Part shown: piece after piece, positions 10,601 through 18,558 of the stretch | Position numbering within the stretch: position 1 is the first letter of the stretch | How the letters are laid out: every line of letters begins with the position of its first letter | Assembly (NCBI GenBank): GCA_006503475.1 | Contig: RSEH01000101.1 | Span: 89,527 to 153,526 of the forward strand | From: Stentor roeselii | Lineage: Eukaryota; Ciliophora; Heterotrichea; Heterotrichida; Stentoridae | Length of the DNA stretch: 64,000 nucleotides | Direction of reading: 5' to 3' | Notes under the pieces: model-generated | Databases searched by the model: none | Told to the model about the DNA's origin: nothing | Seen by the model: only the letters and a program-made list of their open reading frames with translations | Translations under genes and position numbers: made by a program

Positions 10601-13600
10601 TACCCATAGATTTGAGGATTCAATCATTATTTGTGAAAAACCTAACAGATTTTCATTAGTTTCCGTGAGTGGAACAGTGCAAACAATCATAAGCAAAATA
10701 CTAAAAACATAAAGTCCTAAAATCTTAAAGTGAATCGAGTAAGTTTCAATTAAAATAGTGATAAAAACCGTAGTAGAAATGATAAAAAACATCGAAACAC
10801 TAATCAACATATAATTTTCCGTCTTTCCATTCAAATCAACCTGCTGAAAATAAAGCATAGTACACAAAAACGTAAACCCGGCCTGTATCATGGCAGCAAG
10901 TATATAAAACACTACATTTTTCAAGTTAAGCAAAGAATTAAAAATACCAGCTTTATAAACCTTTGGAGTCAAATACGAGGAGCTACAGTCACTATCAAAA
11001 ATGCACATACAAGCGATAGGAAAGATATTAATAACCAGTCGATAAATAATACTAAGTTCAGGCAAAAGCACAGAACTAGCAGTCCACCGACTGATAGGAT
11101 TATAAAAAACAAGTTGGCTCTCTAAAAGAATCATGACATAAACCGAAAGCAAAATCATCTTCGAGAACTGAATATAATGTCTATGACCTTTTTCTAAAAT
11201 CAATTCTTTCAACTGACTAAAGTTCTTTAAAATCACATCAGCATTTAACCCAGCTTCCACCCCATCCTTTCCTTGAATTGCGACTCCAATATCAGCAACT
11301 CGAATCATTCCAATATCACTAGCTCCATCACCGACACTTAAAACAACAGGACTGAAGTTAAAGTTAAATTTGATGATTTTCACTACTTTTGTCTTCTGGT
11401 CAGGAAGAATCCCATGAAAACAGACAGCTTTTGCAGTGAAGAGCAAGGCAGTGAGGCATTTTTGATGTTCTTTTGAACTCATTCCGTATTCCAAACAAGA
11501 GCTGTCAAGACTTAAAACGAATTTCATGTTCTTCGGGTTGTATTCTCCTTCCAATGACGTGATCTGCCTTTTAATTGGAAGTTTTGCCATGAGTGGGTGA
11601 ATGGAAGGTTTGCGGACTTCATCTCTGACGAGAAGTGTTGACCGTCTTCGGTTCCTTCTGGGCACAGCTAAAGGAATCATATCCTCAACAGACAAGGAAT
11701 TAACAGACTGTGCTAAAGGCAACATCATTTCACTTTTCGCTTCTTTGACTCTAGGAATCTGGATTTCACTTTCTATTGAAGGACGTTCAGACCCTTTAGA
11801 AGAAAAAACGTTTTCTTTAATCGCCTCTTGTAAAGAGTTCATACATTCCAACTCTGATGAAAACCCTCCAAGTCTCACTATTTTATGTTCAGTGCTGAAG
11901 ACATCTGCTGCCACTGCCGCTGTCAAGGTGCTTTCTTCAGCATCTCCACTTACAACCCAAAATTTTATTCCAGCATTTTTAAGGATTCCGACAGTTTCTT
12001 TAGTTTCATCAGAAATTAAGTCTTCCAAGCCGACGATTCCAAGAAATTTTGAATTTTTCTCGATTTTTTTAAAGATATTCTCAACTCTTCCTTGTTTATT
12101 GATTGGAGTTAATAAAGCGGTTTGATAGTCAAATACGAAACTACCGATTTCCTGAGGTTCCATTTTACGAAATCCAAGAAATAACGTGCGAAACTGAATG
12201 ATACAATCTTCAATATCATGTCTTTCATAAGAAGAGTCATAAATATTGATCATTGACTCTCGGCTGCCTTTGACAAATAAAAAAACTTCATTTGTCTCCT
12301 GCTTTCGAACAACGATCCTCGACTTCTTCGTATCTGAGGAAAATGACTGAATCCCAAGGATGTCAAAAGCGACTTCTTCGTTGTTAAGACTAAGAATTAT
12401 CAGGTCCGGAGACCTGAAAATCATTCGGTACCCGAATTTTGAGGCCGTTCGTGCAAGGACCTTATCATCTTCTGACATCGCGACGAAAGTGTCGTCGGCT
12501 GGGAAGGACAAGTTGCAAAGAGCCAGGCAAGTTAAAAAAAGGTCGTAATCTGAACTTGATTGAATTTCAGTCTCCAAGTCAATAAATCTGGAATAGTCAA
12601 AGTCGATTCTGTCAGCTATTTTTCTCTTGGCCATCATCATTCGTTCGCTGTGGTCCTGGTCTTCTTGTTCTTCGTTTATGTAGAGACGATTGCCAATAAT
12701 CAACAAAGCCACGTCTAAGAAGTTTTGAGTCAAGGTTCCTGTTTTGTCTGTCACGATGTACTCGATCATTCCTAGGTTTGAGAAAATTCGAAAGTTTTTT
12801 AGTTGGATGGAACTGAAGAACATGTTTATGAGGAAGGTGAAGAGACGTACCACCTCGATGCTCAGGTAAAGGGAAATTTGGATGAAGTGGTTGAATAGAA
12901 CTAGATTTCCTAGGAATATCTCGGAAGGCTTGTAGGGCTTTGATGGATATGCTAGTGATATCAGAGTACTTATTAAGGAAATTGATAGAATCACTGAAAG
13001 GAATAAAACGTTCCACTTTTCCATTATTTTCCAGATTCTTGAACCGGAGCTTGATTGATTTAAGTTGTTTATCCAAATCTTGGTTTCTACTCCTGCGTAG
13101 ACTACTAGGCCTAAGACCCATTCAGTATTTTGCACCTTCATCCCCCTAAGCAACAAATTATCAGAATCAATCAAACTCGCCGAAGGCCTAACATCCAACT
13201 TAAACTTCCCACTAAAACTCTTAAAGCTTCTTGTCGGCTGTGAAGCCAAAATATCCGCATTAATCATCTTGAGCAATAAGCAAGCTTGTCCAAGATCCAA
13301 ACAATCAACCTTGCTCTGCACATCTTTAACCGGATGTTTTCTTTTCAAATTACATTCCCCAAGAACAGAAGAGACATCAGCATAGCATTCATGTTCTTCA
13401 TTCCCCACACACAACAACAACAAATCGGCAGGGGCAGTTTCCTGGTTCATCAAAAGGACGACTTGTCCGACATGCAACTCGCTGCATTTTATTTCAACAA
13501 TTTCATTTCCGTCCCAAACTTTTTGTAATTGAGAATTCATCTCTTGGTCAGACTTATGCCGCTGAAAGTCATTAAACCCTTCACGAATCAACTCAATAAG

Positions 13601-13861
13601 GATCAGCAGGAACAAGGGCAGGACAGTGCTAAAAGGCAGACTCGTTTCAGATAATCCTAAAAGCTCTAGAATGGAAATCAGCAGAAACCAGATCTTTGAT
13701 ATTGAAAAGAACTGAAGAAGAAGAGCTTTTGGTATAAAGTTGAGTTTTGAGTAACGAGATGAGATGATTGAGTTATTCGCGTAGGATTTGTGAGCTACTG
13801 GCTTTTGACCGATTAGGTCGATGTATCTTTGAAGGGTTGGTTTAATGTCAGAGCTTTGCAT
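7622..13861 (-). CDS. P-type ATPase/guanylate cyclase fusion, 2079 aa
   Basis: The N-terminal ~1100 residues are a P4-ATPase (flippase)-like module: an LGECNLK segment equivalent to DGETNLK, the phosphorylation loop DKTGTLTQN (Asp ~372) and a GDGASDIGMI hinge followed by membrane spans. A second membrane region and two cyclase domains follow, C1 at ~1395-1560 and C2 at ~1888-2050. C2 keeps both metal Asp residues (YADIVGFT, TIGDCYVA). C1 has Lys at the second metal site (TVGKTYMA) but keeps the Glu expected for GTP (KIETVG) and the NTASR transition-state residues. The split complementary sites imply C1-C2 pairing with the roles reversed relative to mammalian adenylyl cyclase, as described for alveolate guanylyl cyclases of Paramecium, Tetrahymena and Plasmodium. 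It probably makes cGMP at a membrane. No introns were needed. Confidence 0.93.
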   Translation of the reverse strand: MQSSDIKPTLQRYIDLIGQKPVAHKSYANNSIISSRYSKLNFIPKALLLQFFSISKIWFLLISILELLGLSETSLPFSTVLPLFLLILIELIREGFNDFQRHKSDQEMNSQLQKVWDGNEIVEIKCSELHVGQVVLLMNQETAPADLLLLCVGNEEHECYADVSSVLGECNLKRKHPVKDVQSKVDCLDLGQACLLLKMINADILASQPTRSFKSFSGKFKLDVRPSASLIDSDNLLLRGMKVQNTEWVLGLVVYAGVETKIWINNLNQSSSGSRIWKIMEKWNVLFLSVILSISLISTLISLAYPSKPYKPSEIFLGNLVLFNHFIQISLYLSIEVVRLFTFLINMFFSSIQLKNFRIFSNLGMIEYIVTDKTGTLTQNFLDVALLIIGNRLYINEEQEDQDHSERMMMAKRKIADRIDFDYSRFIDLETEIQSSSDYDLFLTCLALCNLSFPADDTFVAMSEDDKVLARTASKFGYRMIFRSPDLIILSLNNEEVAFDILGIQSFSSDTKKSRIVVRKQETNEVFLFVKGSRESMINIYDSSYERHDIEDCIIQFRTLFLGFRKMEPQEIGSFVFDYQTALLTPINKQGRVENIFKKIEKNSKFLGIVGLEDLISDETKETVGILKNAGIKFWVVSGDAEESTLTAAVAADVFSTEHKIVRLGGFSSELECMNSLQEAIKENVFSSKGSERPSIESEIQIPRVKEAKSEMMLPLAQSVNSLSVEDMIPLAVPRRNRRRSTLLVRDEVRKPSIHPLMAKLPIKRQITSLEGEYNPKNMKFVLSLDSSCLEYGMSSKEHQKCLTALLFTAKAVCFHGILPDQKTKVVKIIKFNFNFSPVVLSVGDGASDIGMIRVADIGVAIQGKDGVEAGLNADVILKNFSQLKELILEKGHRHYIQFSKMILLSVYVMILLESQLVFYNPISRWTASSVLLPELSIIYRLVINIFPIACMCIFDSDCSSSYLTPKVYKAGIFNSLLNLKNVVFYILAAMIQAGFTFLCTMLYFQQVDLNGKTENYMLISVSMFFIISTTVFITILIETYSIHFKILGLYVFSILLMIVCTVPLTETNENLLGFSQIMIESSNLWVYLCMTVLFNSLVIYCFKVLRYLSFPSIIEKVRQMAPSASFRLDNRLSQYKKTLKCVYRESGNLVNHSTYDDNAINFKTLKFFSKQRERLYQMDKLAENAKDFKIFVMIACFSTMIYTIYILSYYKPGLGSILFHLLSSLLMLSSTFLPKILNFQTYSLIYLFLSYFLIETFYLISQVAFEMPCLPMLTYLPVIYLIGFSNFWFEMNILALSNSIISVIISAFVFSSKGPNSLSVINIFDYSIVYLCLLFTSSLIAYHIDKSKREEFVLVQKVQVEITKRNCVLSYLLPAFVMKRVENGIRYISIDQGVISVIFCDIYNFESILKSYSPQELATFLDEVYQKFDQICTLTGCTKIETVGKTYMACAGLQDSEVEMDPYYTGVPHARRCIEMGLAIIRNSEKIYLKNREVLQFNIGINSGPVTAGVVGFHKPQFSLVGDTVNTASRMASLCPSPNTLQISSETKELIGDLTGLTLESSQVDAKGKGIMKTFLVSVPEISSEQSPTKNLSIVGSMSKIFALEHKRNHRTTKKITLYQMNNAHEDNNKRKSSLIDELGVQVAVGNEFVKKKTMGLEKVNFFSVGFKESAKESKFRIKTSENTFPIVKYGLFFRVICNTLLIVLNIIKLALDESQDFEGVIKLVLELAVVIVLMHFLEKHYKKLWFCWTMVIVFIIGAVFRFSREDLHHELIFIKYIYHMLQAAHCSHLLFKNLKSITCFAVLAQVIFASVTRHSNWILQILASLTFFIILLFSVYTRENKLRVFTTLKKAALKKIDKSEALLAEMMPKNAYENMRDYISVTESISQVTLLYADIVGFTAWSANKKPNEVVNMLSELFQEFDKKCKELEVYKVHTIGDCYVAMGYTGVRPRSENNECFRLANFALELVEIIKRKNKENNTELNMRIGMHTGNLIGGIAGTSIVRYDIYGVSVYIANKMESSGKAGCVKVSESTMEILHNHWPQAFTFNRDEDVYAKVSNSRIKTYYMEKSSIKFPEV

Positions 13862-13883
13862 TTAGAATTACTAAAGAGTTGGA

Positions 13884-15500
13884 TTAAAGCTTATTATCTT
13901 TACTTGAGATGTAGTCTGCCTTCGCTGCTTGTTCCGACAGCTTTGCTTTAAGGTAATTGTCATGGCAATTTTCTATCATTTTTCTGATTGTCGGGCCGGT
14001 GTACCTGTTAAATTCCACATTGTTGTGAAAAACATTTGACATGAAATCGACGACGTTATCCCATTTTTTCGTTACTGAGTAAGCGATGATTATAGTGTTT
14101 ACTGCGAAAGGTGTACAAAGTTTTTTGTCTTTAACTATCAGGTCTTGGATTTCTGTTATTATTTCTAATGCGGACTCTCCTAGGACTGAGCACATCCTGA
14201 GAATAGCGACGATGATTTTAGGAGTGTAGACGAAATTTGGATGAGCTGTGATCATTTTGTAAAGTCTTAAAGCCTTGAATGAGTCTTTTAGTTCTTCTTG
14301 GGCTTTGAAACAGACTTCAATTGATTCGAGTGAATAGTTTTCTTCTTCTAAGATTTTCATAACCATTTTGTGTGCCTCTTTTATTTCTCGAATGGATATC
14401 AGGAACTTTAAGTAGTTCATCGTGAAATTACTGAGTTTTTCTGATTTTTCTTCAGGAGTTGAACTGTTAGTTATAATCGCATCTTTAATCATTTTCAGAA
14501 GGAGCTCGTGAGATAAGTCATCATTGGCATCGGGTCGATCAATGGACATGAAAAATTTATCAATATATAGATGAATGAGTTCAAAACAGGGATTTGCACC
14601 ATTTTTCAAGGCCAAACTAAGAATCTCTTGAATTCTATAAAAGAATTCCTGATTATACCGATAATAATTCAAAACAGTAACCCAGACTCTATGAGGAATA
14701 GTTGCATTTTGTTTACATGAATAAGTAATCACAGTATAAAGTGCTCTTGGCCACTTTCCAGAAATACATTCTTCAACAAGATGCATTACCAGGTCCTGTG
14801 AAGGAATATGATTATAATGAGCCATATGATCAAGAACCCTTCGAATAAGTCTAACTCCAGTTTCCACATCTCCAACTCCCTGAACTAGGTCACAATATAT
14901 CTGGTTATTAAGTGGTCCATAAATAAAAGGACTGTGCTTAATCGTTCCTTCTTTAGTGATTCTTTGAATGTCTCCAAAGTCATCATCCGTAGGTGTGAGA
15001 GGCTTTGACCAGATAGATCGAAGAATAGAAGAAAATGTGAGTCCTTTTGATTTGATCTGCGGTGAGATTATCCAGGTTTTTTTCAACTTGAGTAAAAGAT
15101 CGATAGATTTCAAAGGGTTTTCTATAAGGTTCTTTTGTTGGTAGTAGTTGCGGTTTAAAGTACTTTTTGGAGATTACAGTAAAGTTTCTTCTAAACAGGT
15201 CTGTAATTCTATAGGGTCTTTGGCCGTTTCTAACTTGCTGATTATCTGAGAGGAATGGAGGAACTCATCTAATGGTGAAAGGAATTCTCTTGGTTTTTCT
15301 TTTATTATTGGTTGTTCTTTTGCTTTTAGGCTAGCTTGAGCTTCTAGCTCTACTTTTGCTTTTGCTTTTGCTTTACGCTCGATTTCTTCCTAGGTATAGA
15401 GTACTGCTTGTTGAAGGTAGGTCTTGAATACGTTTTCGAAGTCGTCGCCGAATCTTCGGAAAGGAAGAGCTAGCTTAAATAATCTTCGAATTGTGAACAT
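13884..15500 (-). CDS. Mitochondrial helical-repeat (PPR-like) protein, 3 exons
   Basis: The exons are 15405-15500, 15178-15389 and 13884-15162, joined by two 15-nt introns to give 528 residues. Without splicing the reading frame breaks at a TAG and at a TAA, both inside the introns. The N-terminus MFTIRRLFKLALPFRRF is a strong mitochondrial presequence. An Ala/Lys/Glu-rich helix follows, then long alpha-helical pairs with PPR-like spacing (for example SGKWPRALYTVITYS and RLYKMITAHPNFVYTPKIIV). PPR proteins bind organellar RNA or belong to mitoribosomes; which role applies here is not visible. The stop is 22 nt upstream of the cyclase ATG. Start in ATAAATAAATATG. Confidence 0.8.
15163..15177 (-). 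other. 15-nt intron 2 of the PPR-like gene
   Basis: Sense sequence GTAATCTCCAAAAAG, with A at position 10. Removing it joins ...EETLL to TLNRNYYQQK in frame; retaining it gives an immediate TAA. It is the only intron here ending in AAG. Confidence 0.85.
15390..15404 (-). other. 15-nt intron 1 of the PPR-like gene
   Basis: Sense sequence GTACTCTATACCTAG, with A at position 10. Its own terminal TAG is in frame and would stop translation after 37 codons if retained. Confidence 0.88.
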
Positions 15501-15621
15501 ATTTATTTATGGTGAGGGTTGGGATTGTTAACAGGAGGAATTTTAATCAAAGTATTTTAGTGATTGTTTATGTTACAATCAAAACTACTCCATCCTGCTA
15601 AACAACTTCCTTCATATTAAT

Positions 15622-17157
15622 TTAATGAATTTTTACTGTTTCTTTACCATTTCCTCGTTTCTTATTAACCTGCTGAGGTTTAACATCAACACTAGGACAA
15701 CATTCAACCAACTTTTTATTGATTTCCTGAAGCTGCCTATTCCTAACAATCCAAGATTTCATATCATCATTAGCATCCTTAATCCTCCCCTTGGCAAGTA
15801 AATCAATTTTTCCTTCAAGTTCTCTAATTTTTCCATGAAGCGAATCAATATTTTCCTGTAAATTTCTAATTTCATTCACATGAAACTCTTCTTTTTTCGC
15901 TAAACTTTCAACAAGACTATTATTTTCTTCATGAAGACGAAGATTCTCAAGTTTCGCCAATTGATTCACTTCATCAGGTCCAATTCGATCATTGATGATT
16001 TTTTCCAATTGTTGAACATTGCGAATATAGCAAATAATTAACTTTTTCGCATGCATTCGCTCAGCAATCGCTTTGTGAAGGTCACTTCGGACTAGCCTCA
16101 GCTCGTTTTCGTATTTTTTCGATTCGAAAACAACGAGTTTATGTCTGAGTTCTGAAATTTCGTTTAAAAAGCTGCTGATTTCAGCGTTTTTTTGGATTAG
16201 CTCTGAGAAGTGAAGGTCGTCGACTGATTTTTGTCTGTTGTAGAAATCAGAATAGTCTTTTTGGACTGAAGGGAGAAGGGATTTTGAGTCTTTTGGGTCG
16301 TCTTTTAGCTTTTCGAGAGAAGATTCTAGTGAATGAAGGGTTTCGTAGGATTTTTGGGTGTCACTTTTGGTGGTGTCGCTTTCGTCTTTTTTTTCGGTTT
16401 CTAGTTTTTTCTTGAGGGACTGGTTTTCTTGGAGTATTAACGCGATTTGCTCTTTCAGGTCTTTTTCTTTCATTTCTTTTGACTCTTTTAACTGAGATAT
16501 CACACTTTTTAGCTTCATTATTTCGTCGATACCTTCTTTTGTTAAATTTCTCTCTATTAATCTGTCAATTTTATCTTTTTCTGCTTTGAAATCTGCGAGA
16601 TTCTGAGCGATTCTTTCATTAAATCCACGAGAATTTCTGCCACTTTTTTTAAATTTTTCAATTTCTTTCTCCTTTTCTCTCAAAGCTTCATTTAATTCAT
16701 TAACTTTCTCCTCAAGAGCAAAATTTTTTTTAACTTCTTCCCTAAACCTTTTCTCCTTCTCATTAAAAGCATTTTCCAATTTCTTAACCTCTTCATTAAA
16801 CCCCTTCTCATTTTTTTCCCTCCTGTTTTTTTCCAAGTCAATTTTCAATTCTTTGTTTTCCATTTCTAAAATTTTCACTTTTTCCGCAAGTTCTTCATTA
16901 ATAACTTCCAAGTTTTTCTTATCTTCATTTAACTGAACGACAAGGTTCTGGCTTTTTTCAATCAAGGAGTTCATCATTTTTTTCTCGTCTTCCCAGAGAC
17001 TGGTTGAAGAAAGGTCGTTTTTACTTGACTTAAGTAAATTGTTAGTGCTTCTGTTTTGTTTTAACTTCTGTTCTCGAGCCGCTGACAGTTTTTGCATTAT
17101 CAAGTCGCGAAGGTTGGAGTTTCCTGCTGAGTTTAGCATGTCGGAAGAGTCTTCCAT
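15622..17157 (-). CDS. Long coiled-coil protein, 511 aa
   Basis: Apart from a Ser/Asn-rich N-terminus (residues ~1-55) and a short basic tail, the protein is an almost continuous Lys/Glu/Leu coiled coil, with breaks near residues 270-300 and 470. A conserved-looking non-coil patch (HAKKLIICYIRNVQQLEK, ~residue 380) may be a short folded or binding segment. No motor, EF-hand or enzyme motif is present. A structural or cytoskeletal (for example basal body) role would fit but is inference. Its ATG is 4 nt after the stop of the upstream gene, in TAAATAAATG. Confidence 0.85.
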   Translation of the reverse strand: MEDSSDMLNSAGNSNLRDLIMQKLSAAREQKLKQNRSTNNLLKSSKNDLSSTSLWEDEKKMMNSLIEKSQNLVVQLNEDKKNLEVINEELAEKVKILEMENKELKIDLEKNRREKNEKGFNEEVKKLENAFNEKEKRFREEVKKNFALEEKVNELNEALREKEKEIEKFKKSGRNSRGFNERIAQNLADFKAEKDKIDRLIERNLTKEGIDEIMKLKSVISQLKESKEMKEKDLKEQIALILQENQSLKKKLETEKKDESDTTKSDTQKSYETLHSLESSLEKLKDDPKDSKSLLPSVQKDYSDFYNRQKSVDDLHFSELIQKNAEISSFLNEISELRHKLVVFESKKYENELRLVRSDLHKAIAERMHAKKLIICYIRNVQQLEKIINDRIGPDEVNQLAKLENLRLHEENNSLVESLAKKEEFHVNEIRNLQENIDSLHGKIRELEGKIDLLAKGRIKDANDDMKSWIVRNRQLQEINKKLVECCPSVDVKPQQVNKKRGNGKETVKIH

Positions 17158-17161
17158 TTAT

Positions 17162-17764
17162 TTAATTACGTTTCGCGAAAAGGGCTGGCGATGCGCAAGT
17201 GTTTGGAGAGGTCTCGATTGAACTTCCTGATATTCGAAGGCTTGATGGTATTTTTGAAGGGTTGGAGAAGAAGGATTTTATTGGAGAGTGCTTTGTTGTG
17301 CTTGGGGTTTTTAGAAGATGGCTTGGGTTTGATGACAAGTCTTCGGTTTTTTGGGATTTTTTATGTTTTAAACGCTCTGCTGCTTTTAGAGAACATGTTC
17401 GAGGCTCTTTTAGGTCTTTTGTGTTTTGAGATGAAAGGGGTTTTGAATTGGATTCGGATTCTGAGGGTTTTAAAGACTTGGAGGATGATGACCTGCGATT
17501 TGAAGAGTTTTCGATTCGTTTTATTGCGGATGATAGGTCGTTTAATTCTTGCTTCATTAGTGACAGGGATTCTTTAATTGGAATGTAGCTCGGTGTGACT
17601 GATATGAGGTAGGATATCGATTTAATACTTAAATCTCTAGTCTTCATAGGTATTTTCCTAATACTATAAGTAAGAAGAAGTTCAGTGAGCCTCGGCCATT
17701 CACCAGCTTCAAAGATTTTCAAAAACGATTTGATTTCAGGATTTTTAAAAAAAAAGTCGAACAT
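17162..17764 (-). CDS. Unknown protein with N-terminal helical domain, 200 aa
   Basis: The first ~95 residues (starting MFDFFFKNPEIKSFLKIF) look like a compact helical domain, with a WPRLTELLLTYSI segment and a helix around SLMKQELNDLSSAI. The remaining ~100 residues are Ser/Lys-rich and probably disordered, with many potential phosphosites. The family is not recognised. The stop and the next gene's start are separated by 4 nt. Confidence 0.72.
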   Translation of the reverse strand: MFDFFFKNPEIKSFLKIFEAGEWPRLTELLLTYSIRKIPMKTRDLSIKSISYLISVTPSYIPIKESLSLMKQELNDLSSAIKRIENSSNRRSSSSKSLKPSESESNSKPLSSQNTKDLKEPRTCSLKAAERLKHKKSQKTEDLSSNPSHLLKTPSTTKHSPIKSFFSNPSKIPSSLRISGSSIETSPNTCASPALFAKRN

Positions 17765-17829
17765 TTACAATTTCGAATCATCAACTAAACCATGTTAAAA
17801 TCATTAAAATCCAGTCCTTATGCTTTTAA

Positions 17830-18546
17830 TTAAACAGACTTCCATTCGTCTATCTTCAACTTGCGGTTATTCCAAATGACTGAACCTACCAAGAGCAAGT
17901 TTCCACCAGTTATCAAAATTATTGACTGGAGTAATTCTCCTGATATTATCACTGCACAAGAAAAGCAAGCCAAAATAAAAGGAGCATAACAAACCATTTT
18001 GTGAGTTGTGTAGACTGAAAGAACTGTTATTAGAAGTAAAACGTAGGTCAAAGGCTTCAAAACTTCAAAGAAATCCACAAAACTACTTCCGAATGCTCCG
18101 AAAAAAGATGAAAAAACTGAGAGGTAAAAAGAATTGCAAGTACCTGTCATTGTGCAAACTGCTAATGGAGGTGCTAGTAAATTGATCAAAGGTGCTAAAA
18201 ATAGAGGAGGGTCTTGCAAAACTCTGCACACTGAATGCATTATAAATATCATGAATAGCGGAACAAGTGCTGGAGAAGTATCTAAACCTGCATCTTTTGC
18301 CTCAGCAAATAAAAGGGCTGAAGTTAGACAAAGGCCAAGAGTTGCCAAGTAAATAAGATATTCAATAGTTTTGCTTTGGGTGAGGTACTCATCATTAAAA
18401 ACAATCATCAAATTCTTTCCAATTTCAAGTACCAAGTAAACAACAACAGGCAAAACCTCAAAATACCACGACCCAACCTTAATCTGATACAAAAAAGCAA
18501 CCTGAAAAAGTCCACAAATACAAGCTTTCCAAGTAAAAATTTGCAT
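17830..18546 (-). CDS. Multi-pass membrane protein, 238 aa
   Basis: Six or seven hydrophobic segments of membrane-spanning length fill nearly the whole protein (for example SWYFEVLPVVVYLVLEIG, YLIYLATLGLCLTSALLFA, ALVPLFMIFIMHSV, KPLTYVLLLITVLSVY and SIILITGGNLLLVGSVIW). Several Gly and Pro residues lie within the spans, and the C-terminus is short and charged (NRKLKIDEWKSV). No transporter or channel signature is recognised. The start lies in TGTAAATATG, 12 nt after the kinesin-13 stop. Confidence 0.8.
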   Translation of the reverse strand: MQIFTWKACICGLFQVAFLYQIKVGSWYFEVLPVVVYLVLEIGKNLMIVFNDEYLTQSKTIEYLIYLATLGLCLTSALLFAEAKDAGLDTSPALVPLFMIFIMHSVCRVLQDPPLFLAPLINLLAPPLAVCTMTGTCNSFYLSVFSSFFGAFGSSFVDFFEVLKPLTYVLLLITVLSVYTTHKMVCYAPFILACFSCAVIISGELLQSIILITGGNLLLVGSVIWNNRKLKIDEWKSV

Positions 18547-18558
18547 ATTTACAACAAG

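Noticed and set aside
11601-12125. 174-codon plus-strand ORF inside the cyclase gene
   Set aside because: It is antisense to strongly conserved P-type ATPase sequence and has no recognisable product. Similar shadows (for example 1364-1783, 6880-7284, 17191-17577, 46453-46965) were rejected for the same reason.
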